This document shows, in pieces, positions 54,839-63,903 of a stretch of DNA of 64,000 bases. Both the position numbers and the translations under genes were made by a program. The stretch covers positions 20,200 to 84,199 of the forward strand of contig NZ_PJJM01000088.1 in the NCBI RefSeq assembly GCF_002929805.1. Reading direction: 5' to 3'. The stretch is from Cryobacterium sp. Y50 (GTDB lineage: Bacteria > Actinomycetota > Actinomycetes > Actinomycetales > Microbacteriaceae). The notes beneath the pieces were generated by a model. The model ran no database searches, was not told the DNA's origin, and saw only the letters and a list, made by a program, of their open reading frames with translations. Position 1 is the first letter of the stretch. Every line of letters begins with the position of its first letter.

Positions 54839-56632
54839 CTAAACGCGCGTCGGTTCGGGGGCCAGCACGGCCGCCTTCTGGCGCAACATCCAGCGCACGA
54901 TCAGCCCGAGCGTCGTCATGAGCAGCACGAGCATGATCGAGCCGAGGTTGAAGCCGAGGCCGTAAATGAAAATGAACGAAATCGAGCCGGCTGCGATGCA
55001 GTAGTACAGCGTGACCAGGATCGTCTTGCGCAGCAGGTCTCCCTCCCGGCCGAGCAGTCCCACCGTCGCCGAGGCTGCAACGATGTTGTGGATGGCGATC
55101 GGATTTCCGCCGGCGCCTCCTACAGCCTGTGCGACCACCACCTGCTCCGGGTTGACCCCGATGGCGTTACCGGTGGAGAACTGGAACTGGGAGAATGTGA
55201 GATTCGACACGGTATTGGAACCGGCGACGAACGCTCCGAGCGCTCCGATGAACGGGGCGATGAACGGCCAGGAACTACCCGAGACGGCCGCGGCGCCCTC
55301 GGCAAGGGTCACCGGCATGCTCGAGAGATCGGACATGTTGAGGTCCGGCCCGGACTGGATCAGCACGCGCACGAGCGGCACGGCGAACAGCAGGGCCACG
55401 GCGGTTCCGGCGAGTTGCTTGCCGGAGACCACCCAGGTCTCGCGAATCTGCCTGCCGTTCATGCGGTGAAGTGCATAGGCGAACAGCGACGCCAGAATGA
55501 GCAGGAAGGCCGGCGAGTAGAAGGGCTGCACGGCAGCAGAGATATCGGTGCCCAGAATGTTGTTGAACGGAATGGCGATGCCGGTGAGGAATCCCGTAAC
55601 CGGCGTAATCACCCGGCTGCCGACCAGTAACACGGCCATCAGCACGTAGGGTGCCCAGGCACTCACGATACTTATGCCACGAGCGGATGCGACGGGTGCC
55701 GCCGCCGGTTCTATTGTTCCCATCCAGCGCGGGCTCCACGTGGCGCGCGGGCCGAAGTCGAAGGTCTTCTTCGGCATCAGGAAGCCCTTACTTGAGGTGA
55801 ACATCACCAGGATGAGTCCGAAGAGGCCGCCGAACAGTGAGGGGAATTCCGGGCCGAGGAAGCGGGCCACGAGAACCGAGGGGATGGTCATGGCAACCGA
55901 GGCGTAGAGCGCGAACGGCCAGATCGCGAGCCCGTCACGAAAACGGCGCTCGGGGCCGAAGAAGCCCGTGAGCATGCACACGAGAATCAGCGGAATGAGT
56001 AGTCCCACGATCGCGTGCATCGACGCCACCTGGAATCCAATCGAGGCCACGAACTCAGCCATCGTGACGCCGAGCACGGAGAGGCGTTCGGCCACTGCCG
56101 GATCACCGCCGAGTCCGCCGCCGACGCCCACGATGATGGGGGTGCCGACCGCGCCGAAGCTCACCGGCGTGCTCTGGATGATGAGGCCCACCATAACGGC
56201 AGCCATCGCCGGGAAGCCCATCGCCAGCAGCAGCGGCGCGACGACCGCGGCGGGAGTACCAAAGCCTGAAGCGCCCTCGATGAAGCTTCCGAACAACCAC
56301 CCAATGATGATCGCCTGGATGCGCCGGTCGGGCGAGATGTTGTTGAACCCGGCGCGGATCCTGGACATCGCTCCTCCGACCGTCAGCGTTGACAGCAGCA
56401 GGAGAGCACCGAACACGATGTACAGCAGGGTTGCCGCGATGATCACTCCCTCGAGGGAAGCGGCGATGACTCCGAGAAAGTCCATCTTCCACACCACGAG
56501 GGCCACGATCACGGTCGCGATGTAGCCCACTGGCATGGCGTACTTGGCGGGCCATCGAAATCCGGCGAGCAAAATGCCCACCAGCAGAATTGGTGCCAGC
56601 GCTAGAAGGCTCAGCACAGCAAGATTGTCCAC
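54839..56632 (-). CDS. lctP: LctP-family lactate/glycolate permease
   Basis: The 597-residue carrier has about twelve to fourteen hydrophobic segments and the family signature FIEGASGFGTPAAVVAPLLLAMGFPAM near residues 120-145, VSFGAVGTPIIVG, and near the end GSNTVSNLTFSQFQFSTGNAIGV. It imports L-lactate, D-lactate or glycolate with protons. I chose GTG 56632, which has GAGAGG about eight bases upstream; TTG at 56653 is possible. The adjacent glycolate oxidase-like and gcl genes make glycolate the likely cargo. An IclR-like box lies about 22 bases before the start. Confidence 0.85.
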   Translation of the reverse strand: MDNLAVLSLLALAPILLVGILLAGFRWPAKYAMPVGYIATVIVALVVWKMDFLGVIAASLEGVIIAATLLYIVFGALLLLSTLTVGGAMSRIRAGFNNISPDRRIQAIIIGWLFGSFIEGASGFGTPAAVVAPLLLAMGFPAMAAVMVGLIIQSTPVSFGAVGTPIIVGVGGGLGGDPAVAERLSVLGVTMAEFVASIGFQVASMHAIVGLLIPLILVCMLTGFFGPERRFRDGLAIWPFALYASVAMTIPSVLVARFLGPEFPSLFGGLFGLILVMFTSSKGFLMPKKTFDFGPRATWSPRWMGTIEPAAAPVASARGISIVSAWAPYVLMAVLLVGSRVITPVTGFLTGIAIPFNNILGTDISAAVQPFYSPAFLLILASLFAYALHRMNGRQIRETWVVSGKQLAGTAVALLFAVPLVRVLIQSGPDLNMSDLSSMPVTLAEGAAAVSGSSWPFIAPFIGALGAFVAGSNTVSNLTFSQFQFSTGNAIGVNPEQVVVAQAVGGAGGNPIAIHNIVAASATVGLLGREGDLLRKTILVTLYYCIAAGSISFIFIYGLGFNLGSIMLVLLMTTLGLIVRWMLRQKAAVLAPEPTRV

Positions 56633-56653
56633 GATTAGGTCCTCTCTGACCAA

Positions 56654-56669
56654 TTTTCGTATGGTGAAA
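56654..56669. promoter_or_regulatory. IclR-like operator upstream of lctP
   Basis: TTTTCGTATGGTGAAA repeats the TTTTCGTAT of the site upstream of hyi (48086) and ends GAAA, forming a TTTC/GAAA inverted repeat. This ties the permease to the gcl operon regulator. Confidence 0.5.
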
Positions 56670-56821
56670 TTTTAATATTGCTTTGTGGATGTCATTCTAG
56701 GGCGTCGCTCCATTCAGGGTCAACGGATGTGCCGCCTTTAGACGCAGGCAATGACTGACAAGGCCGCACCCACGGTCCAGAGCCAGCGCATCACGATGTT
56801 CGGTGCCCCATTAGTGATGAC

Positions 56822-58183
56822 ATGCGGATTCTGTCGATCCTGATCGCCTTCTGCTTCGGCGCCCTGCTCGAGGCACTGGCCGGTTTCGGGGCACCGGTGG
56901 CCATCACCGCGGCCATGCTACTGGCCGCCGGCATGAAACCACTCAAATCGGCGATGGTGGCGCTACTCGCCAACACTGCCCCGGTGGCTTTCGGATCGGT
57001 GGCGGCGCCGATCATCGCACTCAGCGGCGTCACTGGGCTCCCCATTCATGACCTCGCGTCGATGATCGGTCGACAGACCCCGTTCATGGCCCTACTGGTG
57101 CCGCTCGTGTTGGTCTTCATCGTTGACGGCAAGCGCGGCGTGAAACAGACCTGGCCGGTGGCAGTAGTCGCCGGCGTTATCTTCGCGGTGGCACAGTTTC
57201 TCGCTTCCAACTTTCTCGCCGTCGAACTCGTGGACGTGATTGCCGCCCTCGCGACCATTGCCGCCGTACTGGTCATGTTGAGGTTCTGGCAGCCGCGCGA
57301 AACCATCGGATTCTCAGCGGCAGCAACGAATGCACCCGCGGATGACCTGCAGGTGCTGACCGGCGCCGCCGACAACGGCGGTGCGCTGGCAGTTCGGGCC
57401 GGAACGCCGACTGCCGCCTCCTCCTTCGCTGTGGCAGCGTCATCGATCGATGCCGCGCCGGTGAAAACGACGCGGCCCGGCGCGCGCCAGGTATGGACGG
57501 CCGTCGCCCCCTACCTGATCATTATCGTGATCTTCTCGATTGCCCAAGTGCCGATAGTCAGGGCCTGGCTGACCGCTTTCGGCAGCGTGACGTTCCGGTG
57601 GCCGGGACTTAATGTGATCGACCCGGCCGGCAATCCGGTTGTAGCTCAGCTCTTCAAACTGGACCATCTCAAGGCAGCGGGCACATCCGTGCTGATCTCC
57701 GGTGCGGTCCTGATGGCCTTATACAAGATCACGCCCCGCCAGGAACTGCGGATCTACCGGGAAACCCTGCTGCAACTGCGCTGGACCATCGTCACCGTCA
57801 CCGCCGTGCTCGCCCTGTCGTTCGTCATGAATTTGTCCGGACAAGCCAGCACACTGGGCGTCGCACTGGCCTCTACCGGCGGTTTTTTCGCCCTGCTCTC
57901 CCCGCTGCCGGGGTGGATCGGTGTGGCCTTGACCGGCTCCGATACCTCGTCGAACTCCCTGTTCGGGCAGCTGCAGGTCTCCGCCGCCAACTCGGCTGGC
58001 CTCTCGCCGGTCTTGATGGCTGCGGCGAATTCCTCAGCCGGGGTGCTGGGCAAGATGCTCTCGGTGCAGAATCTTGCCGTAGCCGCAGCCGCCGTCGGAC
58101 TCGCCGGCGCAGAGAGCACGCTCCTACGCAAGCTCATCGGCTGGAGCCTGGGCCTGCTCGTGCTGCTCACCCTCTTGATCTAG
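56822..58183 (+). CDS. LctP-family permease paralogue lacking its N-terminus
   Basis: The 453-residue product has the LctP signature LIAFCFGALLEALAGFGAPVAITAAMLLAAGMKPL at residues 7-41, VAFGSVAAPIIAL, and the C-terminal TGSDTSSNSLFGQLQVSAANSAGLSPV. Full proteins carry roughly 110 more residues before the FGALLEALAGFG block. The upstream frame (to about 56750) does not encode those segments, so about four membrane helices are missing and function is doubtful. It is divergent from the complete LctP gene, with 190 bases between their starts. It is probably a truncated paralogue or a gene damaged by the same event that made this cluster. Confidence 0.75.
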   Translation: MRILSILIAFCFGALLEALAGFGAPVAITAAMLLAAGMKPLKSAMVALLANTAPVAFGSVAAPIIALSGVTGLPIHDLASMIGRQTPFMALLVPLVLVFIVDGKRGVKQTWPVAVVAGVIFAVAQFLASNFLAVELVDVIAALATIAAVLVMLRFWQPRETIGFSAAATNAPADDLQVLTGAADNGGALAVRAGTPTAASSFAVAASSIDAAPVKTTRPGARQVWTAVAPYLIIIVIFSIAQVPIVRAWLTAFGSVTFRWPGLNVIDPAGNPVVAQLFKLDHLKAAGTSVLISGAVLMALYKITPRQELRIYRETLLQLRWTIVTVTAVLALSFVMNLSGQASTLGVALASTGGFFALLSPLPGWIGVALTGSDTSSNSLFGQLQVSAANSAGLSPVLMAAANSSAGVLGKMLSVQNLAVAAAAVGLAGAESTLLRKLIGWSLGLLVLLTLLI

Positions 58184-58467
58184 CTCCAATCCACCCCCGT
58201 ACTCAACTGGATGGTGCCCCCACGCTCCAGATCGACCAGCTGACGCAGCCATTCAGCGACCCGCGCGACTGGCTTGCCCCAGGCCCCTTCGGAAATTGCC
58301 TCATCCCAGAATTTCAGGTGGTGAAGCCCGGGCGGCAGCAGAAACGGCAGCGCGGTGCCGATCAGCGGGTGGCGAAAGCCGCCACGCATCCGCTCATTCA
58401 GCCAGCCGATCTCGTCGTCTTCTAAAAGTGCCCGCCGAGCCGGGTCGACTTCGCGGGCGGCTTCGTG
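58180..58467 (-). pseudogene. C-terminal remnant of a PhoD-like metallophosphatase
   Basis: The minus frame reads EAAREVDPARRALLEDDEIG, WLNERMRGGFRHPLIGTALPFLL and PPGLHHLKFWDEAISEGAWGKP, then ends. This matches the end part of actinobacterial PhoD-like alkaline phosphatase family proteins. The frame is open only from about 58467, where a stop closes it, so the rest of the gene is lost. It abuts the end of the truncated LctP gene. Family call is from recall of the WLNERM/LIGTALPFLLPPGLHH block. Confidence 0.55.
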
Positions 58468-58977
58468 ATATCACGCCGCGCCGTGATGAACTTTTGCATC
58501 ACCTCGGCGGTCAGGTCGGCTTAGACCTGACCGCCCAGAAAGAGGATCAGATTTGGGCGTGGCACGTCGCTGTCAGGCGAGGCCGGGCGCAGAGCGTAGG
58601 CACGCAGTTCGTCAACATGCACGAGCGCATCATCGGGCTCAGAATCAGAGGTGAACTCGTCATGATTGCGTTGTACCGCTCCAAGATCAGGTCGGCTACG
58701 CCCTGCGGTGATTGGGGCATGGCGATCGTCGCCCGCAAACTACACCCCTTCGTCTACTCTGCCGGCCGACCAGGCACTTCGCCGTCATTTTCGATCGGAA
58801 AAGTGAGATTTGCTAGTTTGACGTTCAGCCAGTGGCGAACGTACGCTGGGAGTGAGGCTCTTGCCCACGTCGCTTTGCGCGCCGACGTCTGTCGGCTGCC
58901 TTTGGCAAATGCGCGGTATCTCAGGCACCCCCGACCACAGCAGATCGGGGGCAGGTTGTCCAACGGAGGAAAATCAC
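58468..58977. other. Intergenic stretch before the sugar ABC operon; promoter side
   Basis: I see no gene here; short open frames lack motifs and ribosome sites. Near its end, ACGTTC (58821-58826) and GAACGT (58837-58842) form an inverted repeat that could be an operator, just after TAGTTTGACG, which could be a -35 region. The GGAGG ribosome site of the binding-protein gene is at 58965-58969. Confidence 0.45.
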
Positions 58978-60255
58978 ATGCGCAAAAGAAGACTATCTAT
59001 TATCGCGGGTGCGGCTCTGGCCGGCCTCGCCCTGGCTGGCTGTTCCCCGGCCGCTGAGAGCGCCGACGACGGCAACGCCAATCAGGTTGAAGTTTTCACT
59101 TGGTGGGCCTCCGGATCAGAAAAAGTAGGACTGGACGCCCTCGTCTCCGTCTTCGACGAACAGTACCCCGACGTGGACTTCAACAACGCCGCCGTCGCCG
59201 GCGGTGCAGGCTCGAACGCCAAGGCCGCCCTCGCGTCTCGGCTTGAGGCGAGCAACCCGCCCGACACCTTCCAGGCCCACGCCGGTGCCGAGCTCACCGA
59301 CTACATTGCCGCCGGCCAGCTGCAGGATCTGAGCAGCTTCTACGAAGAGAACGGTCTCAACGAGGCCTTCCCAGCCACGCTGATCGACCAGCTCACCTCC
59401 GATGGCAAGATCTACTCGGTGCCGAGCAACATCCACCGCGCCAACGTCACTTGGGTGAACATCGACGTGCTTGAGAGCGCGGGCATCGACCCGGCTGTTG
59501 CGCCCGCCGACATGGACGCCTGGATTGCGGATCTCACCACGCTTAAGGACTCCGGCGTCGAAACTCCCCTCTCCTTGGGCACCGAGTGGACTCAGATGCA
59601 GCTGCTCGAGAATGTGCTCATTGCCGATCTCGGCGCGGAGGGCTACACCGGCCTGTGGGACGGTACCACCCCGTGGGATGGTCCCGGCGTTGCGACGGCC
59701 GTTGACCACTACAGCCAGCTGCTCGATTTCGTCAACAGCGACTATGTCGGACTGGACTGGGATGCCGCCACGCAGCTCGTGCTAGACGGCAACGCTGGCT
59801 ACAACGTCATGGGCGACTGGGCCGAGGCTGCATTCGTGCAGGCTGGCCAGACCTACGGCACCGAGTACACCACCTGGGCCACCCCGGGTACCGAGGGCAT
59901 CTTCGACTTCCTCGCTGACTCCTTCACCCTGCCCGAGGGTGCCCCGCACGAGGCGGCAGCCATCGATTGGCTGACCACGATCAGCTCAGCCGAGGGCCAG
60001 AAGGCGTTCAACATCGCCAAGGGTTCCATTCCGGCAAGAACGGATGCTGTCGCATCCGATTACCCGGCCTACCAGCAGACCGCGCTGAAGTCGTTCAGCG
60101 AAGACACCGTCGTCAGCTCCCTGGCGCACGGTGCTGCAGCGGCGGCCTCCTGGTCGGCTGACCTTTCCTCGGCCATTGGCAAGTTCGGTTCCGACCGTGA
60201 CAGCGACGCTTTGATCGCTGTAATGGTCTCGGCTGCCTCGAGCGCACTGGGCTAA
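58978..60255 (+). CDS. Sugar ABC substrate-binding lipoprotein (glucose/mannose type)
   Basis: The 425-residue protein has a lipoprotein signal peptide (LAGLALAGCSPA, Cys near residue 22). The sugar-binding segment EVFTWWASGSEKVGLDALVSVF near residues 38-58, AAVAGGAGSNAKAALASRLEASNPPD, and VPSNIHRANVTWVN are typical of glucose/mannose GtsA proteins. ATG 58978 has GGAGG just before AAAATCAC. It is followed by a strong hairpin and two permease genes. No ATPase gene is present; a shared multisugar ATPase is expected. The exact sugar is not decidable. Confidence 0.85.
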   Translation: MRKRRLSIIAGAALAGLALAGCSPAAESADDGNANQVEVFTWWASGSEKVGLDALVSVFDEQYPDVDFNNAAVAGGAGSNAKAALASRLEASNPPDTFQAHAGAELTDYIAAGQLQDLSSFYEENGLNEAFPATLIDQLTSDGKIYSVPSNIHRANVTWVNIDVLESAGIDPAVAPADMDAWIADLTTLKDSGVETPLSLGTEWTQMQLLENVLIADLGAEGYTGLWDGTTPWDGPGVATAVDHYSQLLDFVNSDYVGLDWDAATQLVLDGNAGYNVMGDWAEAAFVQAGQTYGTEYTTWATPGTEGIFDFLADSFTLPEGAPHEAAAIDWLTTISSAEGQKAFNIAKGSIPARTDAVASDYPAYQQTALKSFSEDTVVSSLAHGAAAAASWSADLSSAIGKFGSDRDSDALIAVMVSAASSALG

Positions 60256-60268
60256 TCTGCTTCATCCG

Positions 60269-60306
60269 CACCCTGCTGGCGAGGCCTCTGCCTCGCCAGC
60301 AGGGTG
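60269..60306 (+). terminator. Strong intercistronic hairpin after the binding-protein gene
   Basis: CACCCTGCTGGCGAGGC (60269-60285) pairs with GCCTCGCCAGCAGGGTG (60290-60306) across a four-base loop, a 17-pair stem. Downstream permeases start 40 bases later. Such stems stabilise the upstream message or partly terminate, giving more binding protein than permease. Confidence 0.8.
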
Positions 60307-60346
60307 CTCTAACGCTGCAACGATTCAACGCACGGAAAGGCGCATT

Positions 60347-61237
60347 GTGCGCAAGGGAGTACGCAACTGGGGACCCCCGCTTCTGCTGGTGTCCCCCACC
60401 ATCCTCATCCTGGGAATCTTCGTGTACGGCCTCATCGCCGCCAACATTCAGGTTTCCACGACCAACCGGCACAGTCTCGCGCCCGAGTCCGAGTTCGTGG
60501 GCCTCGAAAACTACCTGGCCCTCCTCGGTGAGGATCGTTTTCTGCACTCGCTGTTCAACCTCGTCATGTTCACGGTTGTCTTCATCGCTGGCACGATGCT
60601 GTTCGGCTTCATCTGGGCGTGGATGCTCGACAAGGGCGTAAGCGCCGAAGGCGTCTTCCGTTCCGTCTTCCTGTTTCCGATGGCGATCTCGTTCGTTGCC
60701 TCCGGTGTGGTGTGGCGCTGGCTACTCAACAGCGCAGAGGGTGATCGGGCATCCGGTCTCAACCGCATTTTTGAAAGCCTCGGGCTCGGCTTTCTGCAAA
60801 ACGCTTGGTGGAATGAGCCCATCTGGGGCATGGCTGCCATCGCCATGCCCGCCATCTGGCAGCTTTCCGGCTACGTCATGGCCCTGTTCCTGGCCGGCTT
60901 CCGCGGCGTTCCGCAGGAGTTGCGCGAGGCTGCTCGCATGGACGGCGCCTCCGAGTGGAAGCTCTACCGTTTCGTGGTCTTCCCGCAGCTGAGCCCGATC
61001 GCGTTGTCGGCATTGATTATTGTGAGCCACATGTCGCTCAAGGTCTTCGACCTGATCATGTCGGTGACCGGTTCGATTTACCAGACCGAGGTACCCGCCA
61101 CCTACCTGTGGGTCACGCTCACCTCGAATGACTATGCCAAGTCCGCCACGATCGCCACGATCTTGCTGCTACTGGCGTCGCTCTTCATCATCCCTTACCT
61201 CATTCAAACGTGGCGTTCAGAGAAGGCGAACCGATGA
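60347..61237 (+). CDS. Sugar ABC permease, first subunit
   Basis: A 296-residue inner-membrane protein with six hydrophobic segments and the EAA loop ELREAARMDGASEWKLYRFVVFPQLSP near residues 185-210. It forms the channel with the second permease for the binding protein above. GTG 60347 is preceded by CGGAAAGGCGCATT. It overlaps the second permease by four bases (ATGA). Confidence 0.85.
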   Translation: MRKGVRNWGPPLLLVSPTILILGIFVYGLIAANIQVSTTNRHSLAPESEFVGLENYLALLGEDRFLHSLFNLVMFTVVFIAGTMLFGFIWAWMLDKGVSAEGVFRSVFLFPMAISFVASGVVWRWLLNSAEGDRASGLNRIFESLGLGFLQNAWWNEPIWGMAAIAMPAIWQLSGYVMALFLAGFRGVPQELREAARMDGASEWKLYRFVVFPQLSPIALSALIIVSHMSLKVFDLIMSVTGSIYQTEVPATYLWVTLTSNDYAKSATIATILLLLASLFIIPYLIQTWRSEKANR

Positions 61238-62160
61238 CCGTCACCGAAGAAGCACCCCCGGTCTCACGACCTCGGGCTGATCCGGCCCCGCGCACGCCCA
61301 AGCCGGCGCGCCGCTTCACCATCGGGCGCACGCTTAAATACGTGCTCCTGATTGTCTTCGTCTTCGTGGTACTCATTCCCGTTTACGTGCTCATCGTGAC
61401 CAGCTTCAAACCACCGGCTGACGTCACAGCGTCAACGTCGTGGGGGCTCCCGGTGCGGTGGCCCTGGGAGAGCGTAGCCCCGGGCGGACCCACCGGCTTC
61501 GATAACTGGACCGGAGCCTGGGCTGCCCTCGCCCCGTCGATCGGCCGCACGTTCCTCTTGGCCATTCCGGCAGCGCTGATTTCATCGTTCGTCGGTGCCA
61601 TGAACGGCTTCGTGCTCTCGCGCTGGCGGTTTCCGCACGCCGACATCGTCTTCACGTTCATCCTGTTCGGAATGTTCATTCCGTACCAGGCCATCATGAC
61701 GCCGCTGGTGCAGATGAAGACATCCCTCGGGCTGCCGAGCGATATCTCGACGCTGCTCATGGTGCACGTGATCTACGGGCTGCCGATTTGCACGTTGATT
61801 TTTCGCAACTACTACGTGAGCATTCCGATGGAACTCATGGAAGCCTCGCGCATGGACGGCGCCGGTATGCTGCGCACCTTCGCCTCGATCGTGCTGCCCC
61901 TGTCGCTGCCGGGTTTCGTGGTCACGATCATCTGGCAGTTCACCAACGCCTGGAACGACTTTCTGTTCGCCATGTTTCTCTCAGACACCAGCGGTGGCCC
62001 GGTCTCTCTCGCGTTGAACAACCTCGCGCAGGGTGCGCAACTGGCCAATTACGGTACGGCCATGGCCGGGGCGCTCATTGCATCGCTGCCAACCCTGCTC
62101 GTGTACATCATCCTCGGCAAGTACTTCATCGGCGGGCTCATGAGCGGATCGGTCAAGTAA
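61234..62160 (+). CDS. Sugar ABC permease, second subunit
   Basis: A 308-residue membrane protein with six hydrophobic segments; the EAA loop reads ELMEASRMDGAGMLRTFASIVLPLSLPG near residues 210-235. A hydrophilic proline-rich N-terminus precedes the first segment. ATG 61234 overlaps the previous stop. It completes the two-permease importer; the ATPase is elsewhere. Confidence 0.85.
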   Translation: MTVTEEAPPVSRPRADPAPRTPKPARRFTIGRTLKYVLLIVFVFVVLIPVYVLIVTSFKPPADVTASTSWGLPVRWPWESVAPGGPTGFDNWTGAWAALAPSIGRTFLLAIPAALISSFVGAMNGFVLSRWRFPHADIVFTFILFGMFIPYQAIMTPLVQMKTSLGLPSDISTLLMVHVIYGLPICTLIFRNYYVSIPMELMEASRMDGAGMLRTFASIVLPLSLPGFVVTIIWQFTNAWNDFLFAMFLSDTSGGPVSLALNNLAQGAQLANYGTAMAGALIASLPTLLVYIILGKYFIGGLMSGSVK

Positions 62161-62367
62161 CTTCTCGCGCGGTCAGTCTCGGTCTCGGTCTCGGTCGGCT
62201 GTGGCTGCATCCACTTCGGCCGGCCGCGCGGGCACAACGTTGAGGAGGTGTGCAGAACTGCGGAGTTATCCCGCTGATCACTCCGGGCGATTGCGGCCCT
62301 TTACGGCGATAATCTCCGCGGTTATACACGCCCGGTCCAGCAGCTCGCCGCGGCTTCGAATCGGCGC

Positions 62368-62712
62368 ATGCCCCATCTCGTTGTCGTTCTGCCGCTCAGG
62401 CCACTTCAAACCGGCGAGAGCTTCACCGTCGAGGACCGGCCGCTGCACATTACCGTGCTCGCCCCCTTCAAAACGGATGCTGCGCCGTCTGAAATTGCGC
62501 AGGTCATAGCCGCGACGATGGCAGGGCAGGATGCCCTGACGGTAACCATCGGGCAGAACGAGCTGTTCGGCCGCCGACACAATATTCCGATGACAGTTAT
62601 CGACGACAGGCTACGTCGCACGATAGTTCCGAGTCGCTGTGCTGTTCAGAAACGCTGTGCTGTTCAGAAATACTGTGCTGTTCAGAAATACTGTGCTGTT
62701 CAGAAATACTGA
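62368..62712 (+). CDS. 2H-phosphoesterase (2'-5' RNA ligase-like) fragment ending in a tandem-repeat tail
   Basis: The first about 80 residues resemble a 2'-5' RNA ligase/2H phosphodiesterase half with the HxT motif HITVLAPF (residues 27-34). The second HxT needed for activity is missing. Instead the frame runs into four copies of an 18-base unit encoding CAVQK-Y/R and stops. The gene is most likely truncated and its C-terminus replaced by the repeat. It has no strong ribosome site. Whether a protein is made is unsure. Confidence 0.5.
   Translation: MPHLVVVLPLRPLQTGESFTVEDRPLHITVLAPFKTDAAPSEIAQVIAATMAGQDALTVTIGQNELFGRRHNIPMTVIDDRLRRTIVPSRCAVQKRCAVQKYCAVQKYCAVQKY
62635..62706 (+). repeat. 18-bp tandem repeat, four units
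   Basis: A unit of CGCTGTGCTGTTCAGAAA type recurs at 62635, 62653, 62671 and 62689; the last two units begin TA instead of CG. It keeps the frame, so it extends the upstream phosphoesterase frame by CAVQK repeats and then meets TGA. Confidence 0.85.
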
Positions 62713-62912
62713 GCGGGACGCCGCCATCGGCGACTTCGGGCAGACGTCTTCGCCAAGTCAATAATCCACTGTTTTGTGGGAATGCCGCGCAGTTTGTCGG
62801 CCGCTACCTGGGCCTGCACAGCGGCAATGCGCTCCTGATTCGAGACTGGGTCACGCTCGACGCGGACTGAGCGTTGCAGCGCATTCACTGGCCGGGCCAT
62901 GGGTTCACTCAT
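62700..62912 (-). CDS. Small hypothetical protein (70 residues)
   Basis: The minus-strand frame encodes a basic, helical protein (LQRSVRVERDPVSNQERIAAVQAQVAADKLRGIPTKQWIIDLAKT) with a basic tail. It looks protein-like by composition, but there is no clear ribosome site before ATG 62912. It resembles short conserved actinobacterial proteins with an AQ-x(3)-D-x(6)-P-x-W pattern; function unknown. Confidence 0.4.
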   Translation of the reverse strand: MSEPMARPVNALQRSVRVERDPVSNQERIAAVQAQVAADKLRGIPTKQWIIDLAKTSARSRRWRRPAQYF

Positions 62913-63240
62913 CAGCGGCGTTTCTGATTCGTGCGCCTTGTTGATTGTTGTGCACTTCGGAAATTCTCGCCAGCCAAGCGTGATGCAGCGGCCAGGGTGC
63001 GGTCTGTCACCGCGGCCACGACGTCACCCTCGTGCTCAGCCGCCCCACCAAAGCCGGGCGTCTGCACCTAGTTGATGAGCCAGTCACCCTGAAGCGAACT
63101 GTAAAGATGGGCCTCATCGAAGAGGAGCACGATCGATGCTGTAACCGCAAGACAGCACCGACCACCGACACGGCTTCGATGTTCGTGGGGTGTAGCGCGG
63201 TACGGACCGAGGCGGCTCGGGCGGCGAGTACGCTCGAAAA
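62913..63240. other. Intergenic stretch, no gene recognised
   Basis: About 330 bases without a convincing coding frame. A short plus frame reads HDVTLVLSRPTKAGRLHL, which resembles no family I know. The right end carries a GTG start for the next gene but no clear promoter. Confidence 0.4.
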
Positions 63241-63903
63241 GTGCTGTCTCGCGATCTAATCCGTCTATACCCCGAGCTCTACCACGTGGCCGCCGATGGC
63301 AGCTGGCCAGCCATCGAGCGCCACGGGCTGCTCAGTCCGGCCGCGCTCGTGACCCGCTGGGGCGTCAAACAGGGCGCGCCGCAGGCCGCTATTCTCGGCA
63401 GGCGACGCGGTGAGTCACGCGTGCTCGAGCATGGGGAATTCGGGACCGCGGTCATCCGTCATCAAAAGGCGATTCACGAGCCGTCGTTGGAGGATACCCT
63501 CGACGATATGACGCTTGCCGAGTGGTACGCCGCAGTGAACGACCGGGTGTTTTTTCACCTGCAGGCGCGCTTTCTGCAGGAACTTCTGCGGGCCCGGTCG
63601 TATCGGGACGACGCCCACACAGTGATCACCTTGAACACGAAGAGTCTGGTCGCCGCGCACGAAGACGAGATCGAGTTGAGCGCGATCAACTCCGGTTTCG
63701 CTCAGCGGCACAGCAAGGAGCCACGCGGGCGCGACACCTTTCTGTCGATCGCGGACTATCAGCATCCGACCCGGTCGCACGCCGCGACCAAAGGGCAGGA
63801 CGTCGCCGAACTCGCGATCCCGCGCGGCGTGCGCGACCTGCGTGATCACGTCGTGCGTGTCGAACGGATGCGCGAGGGCACCGTTCTCGAGCGTCTCGCC
63901 TGA
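63241..63903 (+). CDS. DUF7002-like protein
   Basis: The 220-residue protein begins near LYPELYHVAADGSWPAIERHGLLS, then has LAEWYAAVNDRVFFHLQARFLQELLRARSYRD and LSAINSGFAQRHSKEPRGRDTFLSIADY. The YHVA-x(4)-W-x-I-x(3)-GL start and NDRVFF block recall DUF7002 proteins, a fold reminiscent of ADP-ribosyl-transferase-like or nuclease-linked families. Start is GTG 63241 in AAAGTGCTG. No neighbour shows its role. Confidence 0.65.
   Translation: MLSRDLIRLYPELYHVAADGSWPAIERHGLLSPAALVTRWGVKQGAPQAAILGRRRGESRVLEHGEFGTAVIRHQKAIHEPSLEDTLDDMTLAEWYAAVNDRVFFHLQARFLQELLRARSYRDDAHTVITLNTKSLVAAHEDEIELSAINSGFAQRHSKEPRGRDTFLSIADYQHPTRSHAATKGQDVAELAIPRGVRDLRDHVVRVERMREGTVLERLA

Noticed and set aside
62161..62240. 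Short CGGTCT repeats after the sugar permeases
   Set aside because: Only about three imperfect hexamers; no sign of a functional array or terminator.
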